DNA from: Udaeobacter sp025935755
Lineage (GTDB): Bacteria; Verrucomicrobiota; Verrucomicrobiia; Chthoniobacterales; UBA10450
Direction of reading: 5' to 3'
NCBI GenBank assembly: GCA_036278715.1
Contig: DASUKN010000075.1
Location: forward strand, 1 to 64,000
Length of the DNA stretch: 64,000 nt
Below are positions 1-10,300 of the stretch, one piece after another (position 1 is the first letter of the stretch; every line of letters starts with the position of its first letter). Made by a program: the position numbers and the translations under genes. A model generated the notes under the pieces. It was not told the origin of the DNA. It ran no database searches and saw nothing but the letters and a program-made list of their open reading frames with translations.

Positions 1-2
1 GC

Positions 3-1325
3 GCGTCTGCGTACGCGGCTGATGAATTCATTGTGCTCAAAGCTGCACGAATGTTCGATGGCAAGGCGAACTCTCTGGTCCAGAATGGCGTAGTCGTCAT
101 AAAAGACGACAAGATCCTGGACGCAGGAAGCAATCTTCAGATTCCAGCAGGCGCGCGTGTCATAGATCTCGGTGACGCGACGCTGTGTCCGGGTTTCATT
201 GATGCCCACACCCATCTCACGGAGGATTTCTCCGGGAATTATAATGAACGGCGGCTGCAAGAACTTGACCTGAACGTGTCCGAGCAGGCAATTCGAGCGA
301 CCGAATATGCACGCGTAACTGTTGAAGCCGGATTCACAACGGTGCGCGATCTCGGCAGCCGGTTTGTGGGGAGCCATGAATTCGTCGACGTGGCGCTTCG
401 AAATTCGATTAACAAACACGTGATCATCGGTCCACGAATGCTGGTCGCGACCAAGGGAATCGGCGCCACCGGCGGGCACTTCGATTCGACCAACGGATTT
501 CGCGATTTTCTCTTCGGTCGGGAGCCGGACTACACCGATGGCATTGCAGATGGTCCTGATGAAATTCGAAAGGCGGTCCGCTTCGAGGTCAAGAACGGCG
601 CGGACGTAATCAAGGCGGCAGTCTCCGGCGGCGTGCTATCTCTGACCGATGAAGTGGACGTTCCACAATTCACCGCGGCTGAAATTGCGGCGCTTGTTGA
701 TGAATCCCATCGGTTGCGAAAAAAAGTCGCCGTCCATTGTCACGGCGACTTCGTTGCCCGCGAGGCGATCGAAGCTGGCGTCGATTCTATTGAGCACGGC
801 TCTTTTATGAAGCCGGACACACTAACGATGATGAAGAAGAAAGGAACATTTCTTACCCCCACACTCATGGCCAGCGAATGGATCATGGGTAAGATCGACA
901 ATTATCCGCCAGCCTTGCAGGCGAAAGCAAAGGCGGCCACAGCGGCTCGATCGGAGATGTTTCGTAACGCGGTAAGGATGGGTGTCAAAATTTCATTTGG
1001 AACAGACGCTGCAGTGTTTCCGCATGGGCAAAATGCAAAGGAATTCAAGTTGATGGTGGACCTCGGCATGAACCCAATCGATGCGTTAAAGTCAGCAACT
1101 GTTACTGATGCCGAGCTTTTGGGGATTGCTCAAAAGGTGGGCACGTTGGAAAAAGGAAAATTAGCCGATGTGATTGCAGTGCCTGGCGATCCGATTGCGG
1201 ACATCACGGCAACGGAGCGCGTGTTGTTCGTTATGAAGGAAGGCAGAATCATCCGGCAGGGTCCGTCTGGAACGGAAAAGGCCGAAATGAGTGCTTCACC
1301 AAACGTCTCCCCTTTAGCTCATTAA
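3..1325 (+). CDS. Exported amidohydrolase (imidazolonepropionase/prolidase-like), 5' end cut by window
   Basis: Metal-dependent hydrolase of the amidohydrolase superfamily (COG1228 type). Members hydrolyse cyclic amides or C-terminal dipeptide bonds; the substrate here cannot be read. Visible metal-site motifs, in order, are GFIDAHTHL (HxH), a VIKAAVSGG segment with the bridging-lysine candidate, VAVHCHG, SIEHGSF and ISFGTDAA (late Asp). A GTG at 33 could serve as a start. However, the frame stays open to the window edge and the upstream codons read ASAYAADEF, which looks like the end of a signal peptide with an AxA cleavage site. The gene therefore probably begins outside the window and the enzyme is periplasmic. 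It ends 106 bp before rplA and is probably transcribed separately, because a promoter lies in the gap. Confidence 0.85.
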   Translation, partial: ASAYAADEFIVLKAARMFDGKANSLVQNGVVVIKDDKILDAGSNLQIPAGARVIDLGDATLCPGFIDAHTHLTEDFSGNYNERRLQELDLNVSEQAIRATEYARVTVEAGFTTVRDLGSRFVGSHEFVDVALRNSINKHVIIGPRMLVATKGIGATGGHFDSTNGFRDFLFGREPDYTDGIADGPDEIRKAVRFEVKNGADVIKAAVSGGVLSLTDEVDVPQFTAAEIAALVDESHRLRKKVAVHCHGDFVAREAIEAGVDSIEHGSFMKPDTLTMMKKKGTFLTPTLMASEWIMGKIDNYPPALQAKAKAATAARSEMFRNAVRMGVKISFGTDAAVFPHGQNAKEFKLMVDLGMNPIDALKSATVTDAELLGIAQKVGTLEKGKLADVIAVPGDPIADITATERVLFVMKEGRIIRQGPSGTEKAEMSASPNVSPLAH

Positions 1326-1353
1326 TGCACTTTGAGTTTGCTCGGATGAGACT

Positions 1354-1381
1354 TTGACAAACCAGGGAACCCCGCTAGATT
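1354..1381 (+). promoter_or_regulatory. Sigma70-type promoter for the rplA-rplJ-rplL-rpoBC cluster
   Basis: TTGACA at 1354-1359, a 16-bp spacer and TAGATT at 1376-1381, about 50 bp before the rplA start. The -35 is a perfect consensus match and the -10 matches at four of six positions. A short CGCTC/GAGCG hairpin follows in the leader near 1392-1409. That is where L1 feedback control could act, but this is inference. Confidence 0.55.
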
Positions 1382-1431
1382 CCGTGTCCCGCTCGCCCGA
1401 TTGAGCGGAAATAATTAGCAGGAGCCTCGTT

Positions 1432-2172
1432 GTGAATCAGCAACAGGCGTTTGAACTGCACCGAACCATGCAAACAAATCGAAGCAAACGTTATCGCGCC
1501 GCGGCGGAGCAAGTAAATCGCGCCAAAGATTACAGTCTTCCCGATTCAGTCGCGACACTGAAGAAATTCTCGCCCACCAAATTTGATCAGACAGTGACAC
1601 TCTCATTTCGGCTTGGTGTTGACCCGAAGCAATCCGATCAGATGGTGCGTGGAACTTGTCCCCTGCCGCATGGTAGCGGGAAAAAGGTGCGAGTGCTCGT
1701 TTTCGCGGAAGGCGAAGCGGCAAAAGCCGCCAAAGAGGCCGGTGCGGAATTCGTGGGCATGAAAGACCTGGTCCAGAAATGCCAGGAAGGCTTTCAGGAT
1801 TTTGACGTGGCGATCGCTACGCCTGCCGCAATGGCCGAAGTGCGGAAACTGGGGAAAGTGCTCGGTCCGCGCGGGCTGATGCCAAATCCGCGCACGGGAA
1901 CGGTGACCGAAGACACTGCCAAAGCGGTGCAAGAGGTGAAAGCCGGCCGTGTCGAATTCAAGCTGGACAAGAATGGCAACGTTGCCGTTCCGGTTGGAAA
2001 ATTTTCGTTTCAAGAAAATGCCCTGGTAGAGAATGCAACCGCAGTGATTGAAGCCGTAGTGCGAGCTCGTCCGGCGACGGCTAAGGGCCGCTATCTTGAA
2101 GGTGTGACGATCAGTGCGACCATGTCGCCCGGCGTCCGCGTCGACCCAAGCCCGTACCTGAGCGGAGTCTAA
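1432..2172 (+). CDS. rplA: 50S ribosomal protein L1
   Basis: L1 binds 23S rRNA at the mobile L1 stalk and represses its own operon in many bacteria. The family signature is clear: LGPRGLMPNPRTGTVTED in the middle and the SKRYR start region. At 246 aa it is slightly longer than the usual ~230 aa because of about 12 extra N-terminal residues before MQTNRSKRYR. The GTG at 1432 is preferred because AGGAG lies 7 nt upstream. The internal ATG at 1468, where most L1 proteins begin, has no Shine-Dalgarno sequence. rplK, the usual upstream partner, is absent; an amidohydrolase gene occupies that place. Confidence 0.96.
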   Translation: MNQQQAFELHRTMQTNRSKRYRAAAEQVNRAKDYSLPDSVATLKKFSPTKFDQTVTLSFRLGVDPKQSDQMVRGTCPLPHGSGKKVRVLVFAEGEAAKAAKEAGAEFVGMKDLVQKCQEGFQDFDVAIATPAAMAEVRKLGKVLGPRGLMPNPRTGTVTEDTAKAVQEVKAGRVEFKLDKNGNVAVPVGKFSFQENALVENATAVIEAVVRARPATAKGRYLEGVTISATMSPGVRVDPSPYLSGV

Positions 2173-2196
2173 GACCGAATAAATTAGCTCGAAAAT

Positions 2197-2721
2197 ATGC
2201 GACCAGAAAAAGCCAGCGTTGTTTCAGAGTTGTCCGAGGCGTTAAAGCGCTCTCCTTTCGTGCTCGTGACCGATTATCGCGGAATGAAAGTGTCCAATTT
2301 TAGCGAGCTGCGCACTCGACTGGCGCCAACCGGTGCCGAGGTGCACGTGGTGAAGAACAGTTTCCTCAAACTGGCAATGGCGGACTCGGGTTTTCCGGAA
2401 GTTGTTGAACCGTTCGCGGGGCAAACCGCGGTTGTTACAGGGGAAGCCGACGTGGCCCCGGTCGCCAAGATTTTCAAATCGTTCGCCACCGAATTTAAGC
2501 TGGCTGCACTAAAGATTGGGTTTGTCGATCGCGCAGTGCTGTCGACGACGGAATTGGAAACTTTAGCTGAATTGCCGGCGCGCGAAGTTTTGCAGGCGCA
2601 ATTGCTCGGGCTTCTGTTGTCTCCGGCGACCCGCCTGGTTCGTTTGTTCAACGAACCCGCGTCGGCGTTGGCACGACTGTTGAACGCGAAAGCTGAAAAG
2701 GAGGGCGCGCCCGCAGCATAA
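2197..2721 (+). CDS. rplJ: 50S ribosomal protein L10
   Basis: L10 anchors L7/L12 dimers to the ribosomal stalk. The 174-aa product has the family layout: an N-terminal rRNA-binding domain with VTDYRGMKVSNFSELR and VKNSFLKLA, a middle domain with PFAGQTAVV, and a C-terminal helix (LLSPATRLVRLFNEPASALARLL) that carries the L12 dimers. It starts 24 bp after rplA in the standard rplA-rplJ-rplL order. A TTGTAGGGC-type inverted-repeat element sits between it and rplL, which could affect the relative expression of L10 and L12. Confidence 0.95.
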   Translation: MRPEKASVVSELSEALKRSPFVLVTDYRGMKVSNFSELRTRLAPTGAEVHVVKNSFLKLAMADSGFPEVVEPFAGQTAVVTGEADVAPVAKIFKSFATEFKLAALKIGFVDRAVLSTTELETLAELPAREVLQAQLLGLLLSPATRLVRLFNEPASALARLLNAKAEKEGAPAA

Positions 2722-2725
2722 ACAT

Positions 2726-2777
2726 TTGTAGGGCAGGCGCATCGCCTGCCGCGGCGACCTGAGCGGTTGCCCTACAA
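2726..2777. repeat. TTGTAGGGCA...TGCCCTACAA inverted-repeat element (copy 1)
   Basis: A 52-bp element bounded by perfect 10-bp inverted ends (TTGTAGGGCA at 2726-2735, TGCCCTACAA at 2768-2777). Inside is a second palindrome, GCAGGCG-CAT-CGCCTGC. It starts just after the rplJ stop codon. A related element lies after rpoC at 11497-11560. Confidence 0.75.
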
Positions 2778-2867
2778 GCAAAACCAAAACGAAATTGTCC
2801 GAGTCGATGGCTATCGGCTTTAATTCTTCGAAGGCTTTCGGAGGCGGCAACCGGAGGAAAAACTAAA

Positions 2868-3257
2868 ATGGCAGATACAGATAAAATAGTGGAGCAACTC
2901 AGTAACCTTTCGGTTCTCGAGATTGCTGGATTGGTTAAACAGCTTGAGGAGAAATGGGGCGTCAGCGCCGCCGCGCCAGTGGCCGTTGCGGCTGGACCCG
3001 CCGCTGGGGCACCTGCGGGAGGAGCGCCAGCAGCGGAGGAAAAAACCACCTTTGACGTGATCCTGACAGACATGGGCGCCAATAAAATTGCCGTAATTAA
3101 AGAGGTGCGCAGCGCGGTTCCGGGACTCGGTCTTGCGGAGGCTAAAGCGCTCGTAGAAGGCGCGCCGAAAACGATCAAAGAAGGTGTGACCAAGCAGGAA
3201 GCGGACGAGATCAAGAAAAAGGTTGAGGCCGCCGGCGCAAAGGTCGACATCAAATAA
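2868..3257 (+). CDS. rplL: 50S ribosomal protein L7/L12
   Basis: The flexible stalk protein that recruits translation factors. The N-terminal dimerisation domain (IVEQLSNLSVLEIAGLVKQLEEKWGV) is followed by a long Ala/Gly/Pro hinge (residues ~35-60). The C-terminal domain contains the conserved EEKTTFDVIL and GLGLAEAKALVEGAPK...KEGV stretches. Length is 129 aa, normal for the family. A strong GGAGG Shine-Dalgarno precedes the ATG, as expected for a protein needed in several copies per ribosome. The gene follows a repeat element and a 147-bp gap after rplJ. Confidence 0.97.
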   Translation: MADTDKIVEQLSNLSVLEIAGLVKQLEEKWGVSAAAPVAVAAGPAAGAPAGGAPAAEEKTTFDVILTDMGANKIAVIKEVRSAVPGLGLAEAKALVEGAPKTIKEGVTKQEADEIKKKVEAAGAKVDIK

Positions 3258-3542
3258 CTAAACAAATCGAATTTGGGCGCTGCGGCAGCATGAAATTTGT
3301 TGCGCAGCGCCTGATCCATGATAGGGTAACAACCCACTACAGCCAGCCAGACGTATTTTTAAACCGGCGCTAACAAGGCAAACCCCATTACCGGCTACGA
3401 GACGGAGGTCGTCGATTTGACAGGTCACCGTTTTGGTGGCATTTTTACGCCCTTCGCCCGTCCAGAAATCGGTAAATCTTTGCCCGCATCGGTCCCGTTC
3501 GGCGAAGCCGGTGTGAGGTTTTAGCTCGTAAGCTTAGGCACT
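3258..3542 (+). promoter_or_regulatory. rplL-rpoB intergenic leader with two hairpins
   Basis: This 285-bp gap precedes rpoB. A perfect 9-bp stem (GGCGCTGCG at 3276-3284, CGCAGCGCC at 3303-3311) stands 18 bp after the rplL stop. It fits the position of the rplL-rpoB attenuator or processing site known in other bacteria. A second weak stem (GTCACC 3424-3429 / GGTGGC 3435-3440, with one G-U pair) is followed by ATTTTT. It overlaps a TTGACA at 3417-3422, so this part could instead be a promoter. Which reading is right cannot be decided from sequence alone. Confidence 0.4.
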
Positions 3543-6500
3543 ATGTCGGAACGTATCTACTTCGGAAGTATTAAAGAAGCTATCGAACCGCCTAATCTCA
3601 TTGAGGTTCAGGCAAATTCATACGTCGATTTTCTTCAAAAAGACGTCCCCTATTCGAAGCGAAAGAATCAGGGGCTTCAAGCCGTCTTCAAGGAAGTTTT
3701 TCCTATCGAAAGCTATGATGAGAAAGCGGTTCTTGATTTCAGCCATTACGATATTGGCGAACCAAAATTGAGCCCGCTGGAGGCGCAGAGAGAAGGGCAA
3801 ACCTACAGCGCGCCCCTGCACGTGACTTTCCAGTTGCGGGAGGAGAAAGGCACGAAGGAAGAGAAAGTTTACATGGGCGAAATCCCGCTCATGACACCGC
3901 AGGGCACCTTTGTGATCAATGGTGCTGAGCGTGTGGTGGTGAGCCAGTTGCATCGTTCTCCGGGCATCGCGTTTGAGTCAACGGTCCATGTGAATGGGAA
4001 GGTACTCTATAGCTTCCGCATCATTCCAGACCGCGGCTCGTGGATCGAAGTCCAGTTCGATACGGCGGACCTGCTTTACATTTATCTCGACCGACGCAAA
4101 CGCCGCCGGAAATTCCTCGCAACCACTTTCCTTCGCGCACTCGGGTATGGTTCTGATGAGGAAGTCATCAAACTTTTTTACAACATCGAAACCTTAAAGC
4201 TGAGCGACAAACTCGACGAAGAACAGCTCGCCAGCAAAGTGCTCACCGCAGACATTCGCGATGGTGAAGTGACGGTCGCGCGGGCCTTTGAGCCTCTGAC
4301 TCTTGCGACAGTTCGCCAGATCATGGCGCTGAATATCCATGAGGCGAAAGTGATCGACATCTCGGGCGACGACACAATCGTTAAGGCGCTTCGGAAAGAT
4401 CCCGCGCATGATCAGGAAGAAGCTCTCAAAGACATTTACCGGCGTCTTCGTCCGGGTGATCCGCCCACGGTGGCCAATGCGCGGGCTTTACTGAAGCGAC
4501 TCTTTTTTGATCCGAAGAAATACGACCTTGGCAGGGTTGGCCGCTACAAAATTAATCAGAAGCTTGGGATCAACATTGACGCTTCCGAGCGTATCCTGAC
4601 TGACAAAGATTTTATCGCCGCGATCAAATATTTGATCAATCTGCGCCGGGGCGAAGGCACGCTTGATGACATCGATCACCTTGGCAGCCGGCGCGTCCGC
4701 ACGGTGGGCGAACTGTTAGCCAATCAATGTCGGGTCGGTCTTGCTCGCACAGAACGCCTCGTAAAAGAGCGCATGACCCTGTTCGACATCAACGTGGATG
4801 GGATGACGCCGCAAAAGCTGATTAATCCCAAAGCGCTTAGCGCGGTCATCAGAGATTTCTTCGGCCGATCGCAGCTGTCGCAATTCATGGATCAAACGAA
4901 TCCCCTGGCGGAATTGACTCACAAGCGTCGCTTGTCTGCTCTCGGCCCTGGAGGTTTGAGCCGTGAACGCGCCGGATTCGAAGTACGCGACGTTCATCCG
5001 TCGCACTACGGCCGGATTTGCCCCATCGAGACACCCGAAGGTCCAAATATCGGGTTGATCAGCTCGATGAGCACGTTCGCCCGGATCAACGAATTTGGGT
5101 TCATCGAGACACCGTATCGCAAGGTATCGAACGGGAGGGTGACTGATGAAATCGAGTATCTGACTGCAGACCGTGAAGAGAACTACCTTGTGGCGCAGGC
5201 AAACGCACCCGTCGATGGACGCGGCCATTTCACCGGTGAAAAAGTTTCGGTGCGTTATCGCGGCGATTTTCTGGAAGTCGATCCGTCGAAGGTGAATTAC
5301 ATGGACGTTTCGCCGAAGCAGCTCGTTTCGGTAGCAGCCGGTCTCATTCCGTTCTTGGAACATGACGATGCGAACCGCGCATTGATGGGTTCCAACATGC
5401 AACGGCAAGGTGTGCCGCTGATCGTTTCTGAGATGCCGCTGGTCGGCACCGGTCTTGAGGAGAAAGTTGCGCGCGATTCGCACGCAGTTGTTCTGGCGAT
5501 CGACAGCGGCAAGGTCGCTTCGGTCACAGCCGAGCAAATTGTGGTCACCAAGGACGGCCATGCGCCTGAGTCTAAAAAGAAATTGAAGACCGATCCTGAC
5601 GCGGGGATCTACGTCTATGAGCTCCGCAAATTCATGCGGTCGAACGCCGGCACCTGCGTGAATCAGAAGCCGATTGTCCGCAAGGGCCAGCATGTGAAGC
5701 GCGGCCAGGTCATTGCCGACGGTCCGAACACGGATCGTGGCGAACTGGCCTTGGGTCGCAACGTGCTCGTCGCGTTCATGCCCTGGAATGGTTACAACTT
5801 CGAGGACGCGATCATGATCTCGGAGAAGGTCGTGAAGGAAGATGTTTACACTTCCATTCACATAGATGAATTCGAGATCGGTGCACGCGATACGAAGTTG
5901 GGGCCGGAGGAAATCACGCGCGACATCCCGAACGTAAGCGAAGAAGCATTGCGCAATCTGGGTCCCGACGGTGTCGTGCGAGTGGGCGCGGAAGTGAAGC
6001 CCGGCGATATTTTAGTTGGAAAGATTACCCCAAAAAGCGAGACGGAACTTGCGCCCGAAGAGCGGCTGCTTCGCGCCATCTTTGGCGAAAAAGCCGCGGA
6101 CGTAAAAGACACGTCGCTCACCGTTCCATCCGGTACCTACGGAATCGTGATGGACGTGAAGGTCTCCTCACGCCGCGAAGTTTCGCGTGAGAAACTCACT
6201 CCGGCCGAAACGAAACGACAGCTCAAAAGCATTGGAGAAGATCACAAGCGCAAGAGAGACGGACTGATCGAGCAGCTCACCGATTCACTTTCCAACGTCC
6301 TGCTGGGCGAAAAAATTCCTCTCGATGTCGTAAATGCCAAGAGCGGCGAAATCATTATCCCGGCCAATCGCAAGATCACGAAAACACTTTTGCGCAAGCT
6401 GGCCACCGCTCACGATCACATCGAGATCGATCCGAGCCCGATTCGGAATCGGATCCGGGAAATCATCGGCGGATACGAACACAAATTTGCCGAGCTCGAG

Positions 6501-7337
6501 CTCGAAAAGGATCGCGCCACGGACCGCGTCGAAAGCGGCGAGGAGATCGAACCTGGAATCATCAAGCAGGTTAAAGTTTACATCGCCAGCAAGCGCAAGC
6601 TCAGCGTCGGCGATAAAATGGCAGGCCGTCACGGCAATAAAGGCGTTGTGGCGCGCATCGTGCCCGAGGAAGACATGCCGTTCCTCGCAGATGGAACCCC
6701 GGTCGACATCGTGCTTAATCCGCTGGGCGTTCCCAGTCGTATGAACGTCGGTCAGGTTTTGGAAACCCACCTCGGCGTTGCTGCCAAAGCACTGGGATTC
6801 AAGGTGGCCACTCCGGTGTTCGATGGAATCAAAGAAAAACAAATTCGCGATTATCTGAATCAGGCCAGAAAGAAAGACGGCTTTACCTGGGTGCAGGAAA
6901 ACGGAAAGGCGCGTCTCTTCGATGGTCGCACTGGCGATCCATTCGATCAGGAAGTCGTCGTTGGCCACATTTACATGATGAAGCTTGGCCATCTCGTGGC
7001 GGACAAGATTCACGCGCGGGCGGTCGGACCGTATTCGCTCGTCACTCAACAGCCGCTTGGCGGAAAGGCGCAATATGGCGGCCAACGCTTTGGCGAAATG
7101 GAAGTCTGGGCGCTGGAAGCTTACGGCGCTGCTTACACGTTGCAGGAATTGTTAACAGTTAAATCCGACGACGTGCAGGGCCGGACCCGGATCTATGAGT
7201 CGATCGTTAAAGGCGATAATTCGCTCGAAGCGGGAACGCCCGAATCCTTCAACGTGTTGATCAAGGAAATGCAAAGCCTTGGCCTGGACGTGAAGGTCGG
7301 CAGTCAGGCGCCCACCTTTATGGAGAGCGTCGCTTAA
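3543..7337 (+). CDS. rpoB: DNA-directed RNA polymerase subunit beta
   Basis: The beta subunit of RNA polymerase, forming half of the catalytic cleft. At 1264 aa it has normal length. The rifampicin-binding region (about residues 440-475, FGRSQLSQFMDQTNPLAEL then THKRRLSALGPGG) is wild type at the usual resistance positions. Further landmarks are HPSHYGRICPIETPEGPNIGLI, the GKITPKSE segment, the SVGDKMAGRHGNKGVV catalytic-centre region, and GGKAQYGGQRFGEMEVWALEAYGAA near the C-terminus. It lies downstream of rplL and 31 bp ahead of rpoC, so the two are certainly cotranscribed. Confidence 0.99.
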   Translation: MSERIYFGSIKEAIEPPNLIEVQANSYVDFLQKDVPYSKRKNQGLQAVFKEVFPIESYDEKAVLDFSHYDIGEPKLSPLEAQREGQTYSAPLHVTFQLREEKGTKEEKVYMGEIPLMTPQGTFVINGAERVVVSQLHRSPGIAFESTVHVNGKVLYSFRIIPDRGSWIEVQFDTADLLYIYLDRRKRRRKFLATTFLRALGYGSDEEVIKLFYNIETLKLSDKLDEEQLASKVLTADIRDGEVTVARAFEPLTLATVRQIMALNIHEAKVIDISGDDTIVKALRKDPAHDQEEALKDIYRRLRPGDPPTVANARALLKRLFFDPKKYDLGRVGRYKINQKLGINIDASERILTDKDFIAAIKYLINLRRGEGTLDDIDHLGSRRVRTVGELLANQCRVGLARTERLVKERMTLFDINVDGMTPQKLINPKALSAVIRDFFGRSQLSQFMDQTNPLAELTHKRRLSALGPGGLSRERAGFEVRDVHPSHYGRICPIETPEGPNIGLISSMSTFARINEFGFIETPYRKVSNGRVTDEIEYLTADREENYLVAQANAPVDGRGHFTGEKVSVRYRGDFLEVDPSKVNYMDVSPKQLVSVAAGLIPFLEHDDANRALMGSNMQRQGVPLIVSEMPLVGTGLEEKVARDSHAVVLAIDSGKVASVTAEQIVVTKDGHAPESKKKLKTDPDAGIYVYELRKFMRSNAGTCVNQKPIVRKGQHVKRGQVIADGPNTDRGELALGRNVLVAFMPWNGYNFEDAIMISEKVVKEDVYTSIHIDEFEIGARDTKLGPEEITRDIPNVSEEALRNLGPDGVVRVGAEVKPGDILVGKITPKSETELAPEERLLRAIFGEKAADVKDTSLTVPSGTYGIVMDVKVSSRREVSREKLTPAETKRQLKSIGEDHKRKRDGLIEQLTDSLSNVLLGEKIPLDVVNAKSGEIIIPANRKITKTLLRKLATAHDHIEIDPSPIRNRIREIIGGYEHKFAELELEKDRATDRVESGEEIEPGIIKQVKVYIASKRKLSVGDKMAGRHGNKGVVARIVPEEDMPFLADGTPVDIVLNPLGVPSRMNVGQVLETHLGVAAKALGFKVATPVFDGIKEKQIRDYLNQARKKDGFTWVQENGKARLFDGRTGDPFDQEVVVGHIYMMKLGHLVADKIHARAVGPYSLVTQQPLGGKAQYGGQRFGEMEVWALEAYGAAYTLQELLTVKSDDVQGRTRIYESIVKGDNSLEAGTPESFNVLIKEMQSLGLDVKVGSQAPTFMESVA

Positions 7338-7368
7338 TTTTAGTTTCACACACTTAATCGGAGACAAC

Positions 7369-10300
7369 ATGAACGAACATTCCTGGCGTGAGTTAGTGGG
7401 CGAAGAACGCCCAGTAGGTTTTGATCAAGTCGCAATCGGCATCGCTTCGAGCGATACCATGCGGTCCTGGAGCAAAGGTGAAGTTAAGAACCCGGAGACG
7501 ATTAATTACCGCACATTTAAACCGGAGAAGGGCGGACTCTTCTGCGAACGAATTTTTGGGCCGACCCGCGACTGGGAGTGTTCGTGCGGAAAATACAAGC
7601 GCATCAAGCATAAAGGCGTGATCTGCGACCGTTGCGGTGTGGAAGTGACACTCGCGCGTGTACGTCGTGAACGGATGGGGCACATAGAGCTGGCGGTGCC
7701 GGTTTCCCACATCTGGTTTTACAAATGCATGCCTTCGCGCATTGGCCTCATGCTGGACATGAGCGCGCGTCAGCTTGAGCGCGTGATTTACTACGAAGAC
7801 TACATTGTCATCGATCCCGGCAAGACGCCTCTGCAGAAAACACAACTCCTGAACGAGGTCGAATACCGCGAAGCGCAGGAACAATACGGCGAAGATTTTG
7901 TTGCTGGAATGGGTGCGGAAGCGATCAAGAAGCTTCTCTCGGAGATCGACCTCAACAAGCTCAACAAAGAGCTGGAGAAAGCGATGGGGGCGACAAAGAG
8001 CAAGCAGATTCGCAAGAAACTGGCGAAACGTCTCAAGCTTGTTCAAGGCTTCCAGAGTTCGCGGGCACGTCCCGAGTGGATGATCCTCGAGGTGCTACCG
8101 GTGATTCCTCCGGATTTGCGTCCGTTGGTTCCCTTGGAAGGTGGCCGTTTTGCTACGTCCGACCTGAACGATCTTTATCGCCGCGTAATCAATCGCAACA
8201 ACCGGCTCAAGAACCTGCTCATGCTGAAAACACCGGATGTGATCATCCGCAACGAGAAACGCATGTTGCAGGAAGCAGTCGACGCTTTGTTCGATAACGG
8301 CAGGCACGGTCGTGCTGTGACCGGTGCGGGCAATCGTCCGCTCAAATCTTTGAGCGACATGCTCAAGGGCAAAGGCGGCAGGTTCCGGCAGAACTTGTTA
8401 GGCAAACGCGTTGATTACTCGGGCCGTTCGGTGATCGTCATCGGTCCGGAGCTGAAGCTGAATCAGTGCGGTCTGCCAAAGAAAATGGCGTTAGTTCTTT
8501 TCGAGCCATTTATCATTCGCCGGCTGAAAGACCTCGGGTACGTGCATACGGTGCGCAGCGCGAAGAAAATGATCGAGCGCCAGACTGCCGAAGTCTGGGA
8601 CATTCTCGATGAAGTCACCAGAGGACATCCGGTGCTATTGAATCGTGCCCCGACTTTGCATCGCCTCTCGATCCAGGCGTTCGAACCACAATTGATCGAA
8701 GGTGAAGCGATTCGGATTCATCCGCTCGTTTGCACTGCGTACAACGCGGACTTCGATGGCGACCAAATGGCAGTGCACGTGCCGCTGTCAGTGGAAGCGC
8801 AGTTGGAAGCGCGCATGCTCATGCTCGCCCCCAACAACATTTTCTCTCCATCGAGCGGTAAGCCAATCACAACGCCGAGTCAGGACATTACTTTGGGTTG
8901 TTATTACATCACTCAAAATCCCCGTCTGGGTAAGAAGGACGGACATCATTTGCCGCTGTTTGGCGATGCGTCGGAGGTTGAATTTGCGATGACCGAAGGC
9001 ACGATCAAAACGCATGATCGTATTTTGTTTAAGAATCCGGATCGAGGGCGGCAAACCAGCCTCGGAAATCCCGACGTCACAGTGCTTGAAACCACTGCCG
9101 GCCGTGTGATTTTCAATCAAATTTGGCCGAAAGAACTCGGTTTCTTCAATAAGGCAGCCGGCAAAAAACAACTCAGCGATATCATCTGGCGTTGTTATCA
9201 GATCGCTGGACCCGCAGTTACGGTTGAGACTCTCGACAAACTCAAAGAACTTGGGTTTAAGGAAGCAACCCGGGCTGGCATCTCCATCGGCATCGAGGAC
9301 ATGATCATTCCCAAGCGGAAAGAATCCGAGTTGGAGAATGCATACAAGCAGGTCAAACAAGTCGACCAGCAGTATCGCCGCGGAATTATCACCGACGGAG
9401 AGCGCTACAACAAAATCATCGATATCTGGACGCACGCAGGCGATCAAATCTCCAACGTGATGTTCCGTGAGATCGAGGAAAATCAAGATCGCAAAGAGTT
9501 CAACCCGATTCACCTGATGGTCGATTCCGGCGCCCGTGGCAATCGCCAGCAAGTGCGACAGCTCGCAGGCATGCGAGGTTTGATGGCCAAGCCAAGCGGC
9601 GAAATTATCGAGCGTCCAATTACGTCGAATTTCCGCGAAGGATTGACCGTGCTCGAGTATTTCATTTCTACTCACGGCGCCCGCAAAGGTCTCGCCGATA
9701 CCGCGCTCAAAACCGCCGACTCCGGTTATCTCACGCGCAAACTCGTGGATGCCGCGCAAGACGTCATTATCGTTAACGACGACTGCGGTACGGTAAACGG
9801 AATCGTGGTGCGCTCGATTTACGAAGGTGACGAAGAAGTCGTCGATCTCGGCCAGCGCATCATTGGTCGTGTGAGCTGCGAAACAATCGCGGATCCGGTC
9901 GACAAAAAGAAAAAGATCGTCAAGGCAAACCAATACATCGACGAGAAGATCGCGGCCGATTTACAACGCATCGGCGTCGAACAATTGAAGATCCGGTCGG
10001 TGCTTACGTGCGAGTGCGGACGAGGCGTGTGTGCAATGTGCTACGGTCGCAATCTCGCCACCGGCGCCTTCGTGAAGCTCGGTGAAGCCGTCGGTATCAT
10101 CGCAGCGCAGTCCATCGGTGAGCCGGGGACGCAATTGACGATGCGCACCTTCCACATCGGAGGAACGGCGAGCCAGACCTTTAAGCAGCCTATCATTAAG
10201 GCCAAGAATGACGGCACGGTTCAGTTCAATGATTTGCGCACCGTGCAGGCACTCGACGGAAGCTGGATCGTGCTGAATAAAAACGGCTCGATCAGCGTGA

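Noticed and set aside
1468..2172. Internal ATG of rplA as the main start
   Set aside because: It fits the family start but has no ribosome-binding site, whereas the GTG at 1432 has AGGAG at good distance.
3424..3446. Rho-independent terminator before rpoB
   Set aside because: The stem is only six pairs with one wobble, the T-run is five bases, and a TTGACA box overlaps. It is kept only as a possible attenuator in the leader entry.
4716..5861. Long minus-strand open frame of 381 codons inside rpoB
   Set aside because: It lies wholly antisense to strongly conserved rpoB sequence. The product has no recognisable motif, so it is a by-product of codon use.
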